Assembly: GCF_036032445.1 (NCBI RefSeq)
Contig: NZ_CP107932.1
Coordinates: 3,970,501 to 4,034,500, forward strand
From: Nocardia sp. NBC_00416
GTDB lineage: Bacteria; Actinomycetota; Actinomycetes; Mycobacteriales; Mycobacteriaceae
Direction of reading: 5' to 3'
DNA length: 64,000 nt
The notes under the pieces are model-generated. The model saw nothing but the letters and a program-made list of their open reading frames with translations, searched no databases and was not told where the DNA came from. This document shows positions 60,449 to 64,000 of this stretch, one piece after another (positions within the stretch are counted from its first letter, which is position 1; the number at the start of each line of letters is the position of its first letter). Made by a program: the position numbers and the translations under genes.

Positions 60449-61081
60449 TCACACGGCACAAGTCACGAATACGCCATCGAGGCATAAACCGGTGGCCGTC
60501 AGGGCACGCGCGCACGCGTTCACCGTCGCACCTGTTGTCAGTACATCATCGACCAAGACGACCTGGGCATTCATCGTCCGGACAGGCATCGGCGCGGCGC
60601 TCACCCGGCCGCGCAGATTGCGGTCGCGCTCGCGCGCCGACAGGCCTGCCGAATCGCGGACTCCCCACCACACTCGCAGACAGGACAGCACCTGGCAACC
60701 GTGCAGCGACTGGGCCGCTACCAGCGCGCATCGCGATACCGGATCGCCACCACGCCGCCGCGCCGCGGCCCGCCGGCTCGGCGAGGGTACAAGTATCAGG
60801 GGACGGCCGGGGGCCCGCAACTCGGCCAGCCCGGCGGCCAGGGCGAGGCCGAGCGGCCGCGCGAGATCCCGCCGGCCCCGTTCCTTCGCCGCCAGCACCG
60901 CCTGCCGGGCCGGTCCGCGATAGCGGCTCGACGCCCAGCACGGCACCCCGGGATCGGTACGTGGATACACCCGGATCGGCGGCCCGGACAGGCTCCGGGC
61001 GCATTCGGGACACCACCTCGTCCCGGGCCGGCGACATCCCCCGCATTCGGACGGTACGACCAGATCCAGCAGTGTCCGCAT
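60449..61081 (-). CDS. comF: ComF-family phosphoribosyltransferase-like protein
   Basis: A protein of 210 residues. A zinc ribbon (CGGCRRPGTRWCPEC) is followed by a PRTase fold with the PRPP loop VVLVDDVLTTGATVNA. ComF is linked to DNA uptake in B. subtilis, but actinobacterial members have no proven role. The ATG at 61081 has no ribosome-binding site; CACACT lies six bases upstream, so leaderless mRNA is likely. Confidence 0.88.
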   Translation of the reverse strand: MRTLLDLVVPSECGGCRRPGTRWCPECARSLSGPPIRVYPRTDPGVPCWASSRYRGPARQAVLAAKERGRRDLARPLGLALAAGLAELRAPGRPLILVPSPSRRAAARRRGGDPVSRCALVAAQSLHGCQVLSCLRVWWGVRDSAGLSARERDRNLRGRVSAAPMPVRTMNAQVVLVDDVLTTGATVNACARALTATGLCLDGVFVTCAV

Positions 61082-61123
61082 AACGGGAGTGTGCCGGTGC
61101 GCACCGACAAGCCCGGCCGGGAA

Positions 61124-62929
61124 TCAGCCGGGCAGCACCGGAACGGCGTCCGCGCCCAGGCCGGGAACTTCGCGCCAGTAGGGATCGCCGCCCTCGGGCG
61201 TGCGGGTGAACTCCAGCACCGCGCGCGAATCGGCGACGTACTGCCGCTCGATCGAGGCGGTGACCTGCCGGACCGGCGGAGTGAGATTGCGGCCGCCGAG
61301 CGAAGCCATACCGGATCCGTCGATCTTCACCGTTCGCACGGGATCGACATTGCCGCCGCTGGCCAGGATGATCGTATCGTCGCTGTACCAGTCGACCGAG
61401 GTCGCGGCCGTGCTGAGCTCGATCGCGATCTGCTGCGGTGAGGTGAGCGCGTAGCTCCCGTCCGGGCGGCGCAGCACCATCGCGATGTACACCTTCCCGT
61501 CGGCGATCAGCACGGCGCTCACGCCGTTGCGGGAGATCCGCAGCTCGGTGATCGGCAGCTCGAAGGCGGGGCCGGAATCGGGCGCGAACAACTGGGCGGT
61601 GTCGACCTCCTGCACCGAAACGGTGCCGGTATCGCGATTGGTGACGGCCCGGATCACCCGGTTGCCGTCGATGACCGCCCAGGCCGCACTGCCGTCGTCG
61701 GTCCACGACGGGCGGGTGATGGCGCCGCCTTCGGCGACCGGGAACGCGTTGCCCCCGTAGCTGCCCACCATCAACGTGCGCTGCGGCTGCGGCGGCTGAC
61801 GGCCCGCGTCAGCGACCGCGGCCACCAGCTTCCCGTCGGGCGACAACCCCACCGATTGCAGGTTCTGCACCTCGCCGAAATATCCCGGCGCGGACGCCGG
61901 AGCACGGTTGTCCTCGACCTTGACCAGCTTCCCGTTGCGCAACGCGTGCAGTCCGATCAGCGCCTCGGGCTGCACGGAATCGGCGATAGATCCCAGATCG
62001 TTGAGCGACCAGCCGTTGCCTGCGAATCTCTCGTCCAATGGACGGCCGTCGTCGAGCAGCATGTAGGGGCCCAGGACGTCGGCGCCGGCCAGGGTCAGCA
62101 CCACCTGGGCCGCGAACAACTCGCGGTCGCGCGGGCTCAGATCGCCGATCCCGGTGAAATCGATCCGCACTCCGCCCAGGCCCACGCCGACACCGACCGG
62201 ATCACCGTTGGCCTTGGTGACCGTGCCGCGCACCGCGACGGGCGGCGCCAGATAGTTGCGCACAACCGGAGCGATATACGGCTGCGGTCCGGCGATCAGC
62301 TTGTTCACCAACTGCTGCGCCAATTCGTCGGGCCGGCCCGCCACCCAGCGCAGATCGGGCGCCACGTGCTGACCGTCGGAGGTGACGAAGTAGAGGGCAT
62401 GCCGCCGGTAGGACTGCGCGAAGGCGCTGTATTCCATCACCACGCCGTCGGGCAGTTCGTCGATACGCCACTGACCGTCGATACGGGTCATCTCGATCTT
62501 GTTCTCGATGATCCCCTCGACGGCGTGATACGACCCGTCCGCGGCGAGTTCGCCGACCTTGCGCGCGCGCAGCACATAGGTCGCCTCGTTCTCGGTGCGG
62601 GACTCGCGCAGGGTATCCGCGCGTTCCACGATCACATGCGAGTCCACGTCGTTCCACTGGGTCGACGCGGCCGGGGTCATGTACTGCCGCGCGGCCAGAT
62701 GGCCGTCCGTGGGATCGGCGGTGGCCTGCAGGAAATCGCGCAGCAGCAGATCCGGGTCGCGTCCCGGGGTGGGCACCGGCGGGCCCTCGGCCGTCGGTTC
62801 CTGATTGATCGTGCCCAGCGCCTGGGGTTGCGAGGAGTCCGGCAGGTTCGCGCACCCCGCCGCGGCGGCCAGACCGGCCACCGCGACCACTGCGACGAAG
62901 AACCGGCCCCACCGTAGGCGCGCGGTCAT
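61124..62929 (-). CDS. lpqB: MtrAB-associated lipoprotein LpqB
   Basis: A protein of 601 residues with a lipoprotein signal peptide (Cys26 in AAAAGC). Residues about 200-320 hold a GerMN domain, and the C-terminal part is the LpqB beta-propeller (SVGLSPDGKLVAAVADAG, ITRPSWTDDGSAAWAVIDG, SVDWYSDDTIILASGG). It sits outside the membrane and tunes the MtrB kinase. The ATG overlaps the mtrB stop (ATGA), so mtrB and lpqB are coupled. Equivalent to Rv3244c. Confidence 0.95.
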   Translation of the reverse strand: MTARLRWGRFFVAVVAVAGLAAAAGCANLPDSSQPQALGTINQEPTAEGPPVPTPGRDPDLLLRDFLQATADPTDGHLAARQYMTPAASTQWNDVDSHVIVERADTLRESRTENEATYVLRARKVGELAADGSYHAVEGIIENKIEMTRIDGQWRIDELPDGVVMEYSAFAQSYRRHALYFVTSDGQHVAPDLRWVAGRPDELAQQLVNKLIAGPQPYIAPVVRNYLAPPVAVRGTVTKANGDPVGVGVGLGGVRIDFTGIGDLSPRDRELFAAQVVLTLAGADVLGPYMLLDDGRPLDERFAGNGWSLNDLGSIADSVQPEALIGLHALRNGKLVKVEDNRAPASAPGYFGEVQNLQSVGLSPDGKLVAAVADAGRQPPQPQRTLMVGSYGGNAFPVAEGGAITRPSWTDDGSAAWAVIDGNRVIRAVTNRDTGTVSVQEVDTAQLFAPDSGPAFELPITELRISRNGVSAVLIADGKVYIAMVLRRPDGSYALTSPQQIAIELSTAATSVDWYSDDTIILASGGNVDPVRTVKIDGSGMASLGGRNLTPPVRQVTASIERQYVADSRAVLEFTRTPEGGDPYWREVPGLGADAVPVLPG

Positions 62930-64000
62930 GATTTCTGGTCTCCGCTGTCGGGGCGCACGGCGCCTCCGTCCGGTGGCCCGGTCGACCCCGGCTCACCGGA
63001 GGCACCGCGGTCCGGGTCCGAACCCGGTGCGGGTGTATCGGAATCCGGATCGGCGCCCGCGGATCCGGCCGGCGACGATTCACCTTCCGGCTCGCCGGGC
63101 GTACCGGAGGCAGGCGAGGTGTTCGGCTCGACGGGAGTTTCCGGTCCGGCGGCAGTCTCCGCGGCCGCGGCTGCTTCCGGAACTCCGGGCGTTTCCTGGA
63201 CCGCCGGTTCGCCGGTCGTCGCGCCGTCGGCCTCGGTAGTGGTCGAGGGTCTGGGCGCCCAGGGTTCGGTGTCGGACACCGGCGGCCCGAGTTCCACCCG
63301 ATCCGCGCCGCCGCGCTCGCTTTCGGTGTGCGGTCGACGCGGCGCCCGGCGCATCCCGGGCTCCAGCGGTAGCGGACTCTTGCCCAGTTTCTGGCCGCGG
63401 ACCAGCGGCAGGGTCAGCCGGAAACTCGCGCCGACTCCGGGCCTGCCCCATGCCTCGAGTTTGCCGTCGTGCAGGTTCGCGTCCTCGACGCTGATCGACA
63501 AGCCGAGCCCGGTGCCGCCGGACCGGCGCATCCGCGACGGATCGGACCGCCAGAACCTGCTGAACACCAGTTTCTCCTCCCCCGGCCGCAGACCGACACC
63601 TTGGTCCCGGACCACAACCGCCAGGGCGTTGACGTCGGTATCGCCGCGCATCCGGATCATGACCGGTTTGCCCTCGCTGTGGTCGATCGCATTGGCGAGC
63701 AGGTTGCGCAGCACCCGCTCCACCCGGCGCGGATCGACCTCGGCGACCACCGGTTCCTCGGGCAGATCGATCACCACTTCGACCGCGGCGTCGCGGGCCA
63801 GATGCCGCACTGTGGAGATCGCCGCGCGCACGCACATCCGCACATCCAGGGATTCCACCTGGAGTTCGGCGACACCCGCGTCGTGCCGGGAGATCTCGAG
63901 CAGATCGTTGAGCAGCCCCTCGAAGCGGTCCAGTTCGGTCACCAGCAGCTCGGCGCTGCGGGCCAGCGCGGGATCGAGATCGTCGCTGCTGCCGTGGATC
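62926..64000 (-). CDS. mtrB: Sensor histidine kinase MtrB (3' part, cut by the window edge)
   Basis: The last 357 codons of mtrB; the sensor, membrane segments, HAMP and phospho-His lie outside. Visible: the end of the HisKA helix (ELDRFEGLLNDLLEISRHDAG), then an HATPase domain with NLLANAIDHSEG (N-box), DQGVGLRPGE (G1) and GGTGLGLSIS (G2). After the kinase domain an unusual Pro/Glu/Gly/Ser-rich tail of about 130 residues follows. MtrB with MtrA controls cell wall remodelling and division. The frame stays open to the window edge. Equivalent to Rv3245c. Confidence 0.92.
   Translation of the reverse strand, partial: IHGSSDDLDPALARSAELLVTELDRFEGLLNDLLEISRHDAGVAELQVESLDVRMCVRAAISTVRHLARDAAVEVVIDLPEEPVVAEVDPRRVERVLRNLLANAIDHSEGKPVMIRMRGDTDVNALAVVVRDQGVGLRPGEEKLVFSRFWRSDPSRMRRSGGTGLGLSISVEDANLHDGKLEAWGRPGVGASFRLTLPLVRGQKLGKSPLPLEPGMRRAPRRPHTESERGGADRVELGPPVSDTEPWAPRPSTTTEADGATTGEPAVQETPGVPEAAAAAETAAGPETPVEPNTSPASGTPGEPEGESSPAGSAGADPDSDTPAPGSDPDRGASGEPGSTGPPDGGAVRPDSGDQKS

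Overview
The window is high-GC actinobacterial chromosome, most likely from Nocardia or a close relative in the Mycobacteriales. Evidence: WhiB1, SigH with its zinc anti-sigma factor, PdtaS, LpqB-MtrB, the 24-residue ribosomal protein bL37, DUF3107/DUF3152/TIGR02569 proteins, F420-type Ddn-like proteins, GTG starts and many genes that look leaderless. From moeZ (about 16 kb) to mtrB (64 kb) the gene set follows, from memory, the M. tuberculosis Rv3205c-Rv3245c neighbourhood, with rearrangements and an inserted accessory block. No rRNA, tRNA, CRISPR array, integrase or recognisable transposase was seen.

Layout. 1-1.3 kb: start of an NRPS (condensation domain) cut by the window edge. 1.9-12.7 kb: nitrate/nitrite assimilation on both strands, with nirB, nirD, a HemD-winged-helix fusion, a two-lobed sirohydrochlorin chelatase-like protein (siroheme supply for NirB) and two narK transporters that flank a GntR/MFS divergent pair. 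12.7-15.0 kb: a decaying locus with a possible SnoaL remnant, an MFS exporter truncated at its 3' end and a LysR remnant truncated at both ends. 15.0-39.4 kb: the conserved core: TIGR02569, moeZ, DUF3152, TetR, DUF3107, MiaE-like, alpha/beta hydrolase, rhlE, PQQ-like membrane protein, Ddn-like, histidine phosphatase, GNAT, DAG kinase, whiB1, pdtaS, biotinyl protein, bL37, rsrA-sigH, ybaK-like, SRAP, aldehyde dehydrogenase, aroA, rsgA.

39.4-48.5 kb is accessory: TfoX-like, a DUF1648 membrane protein with its own GntR repressor and operator, an ArsR/MFS divergent pair with operator, a sulfonate-type ABC transporter coupled to a flavin monooxygenase, and a small secreted DUF732 protein. 48.6-58.0 kb: secA, then a plus-strand lipid block (WS/DGAT-like protein lacking the catalytic His, DUF6912, ferredoxin reductase, two paralogous acyl desaturases). 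58.0-58.8 kb: interspersed repeat copies and a 180-bp tandem array just before bluB. 59.5-64 kb: hpf, comF, lpqB and mtrB (cut by the right edge).

Main points for a second look: the catalytic-His loss in the WS/DGAT protein, the 61-bp duplicated element at the nirB 3' end, an inverted repeat family shared by 27.6-28.1 kb and 58.0-58.8 kb, the truncated MFS/LysR junction, unmarked bL37, two genes (rhlE, rsgA) whose best start is CTG, and a set of perfect operator-like dyads each beside its likely regulator gene. Everything is read by eye; no database search was run.
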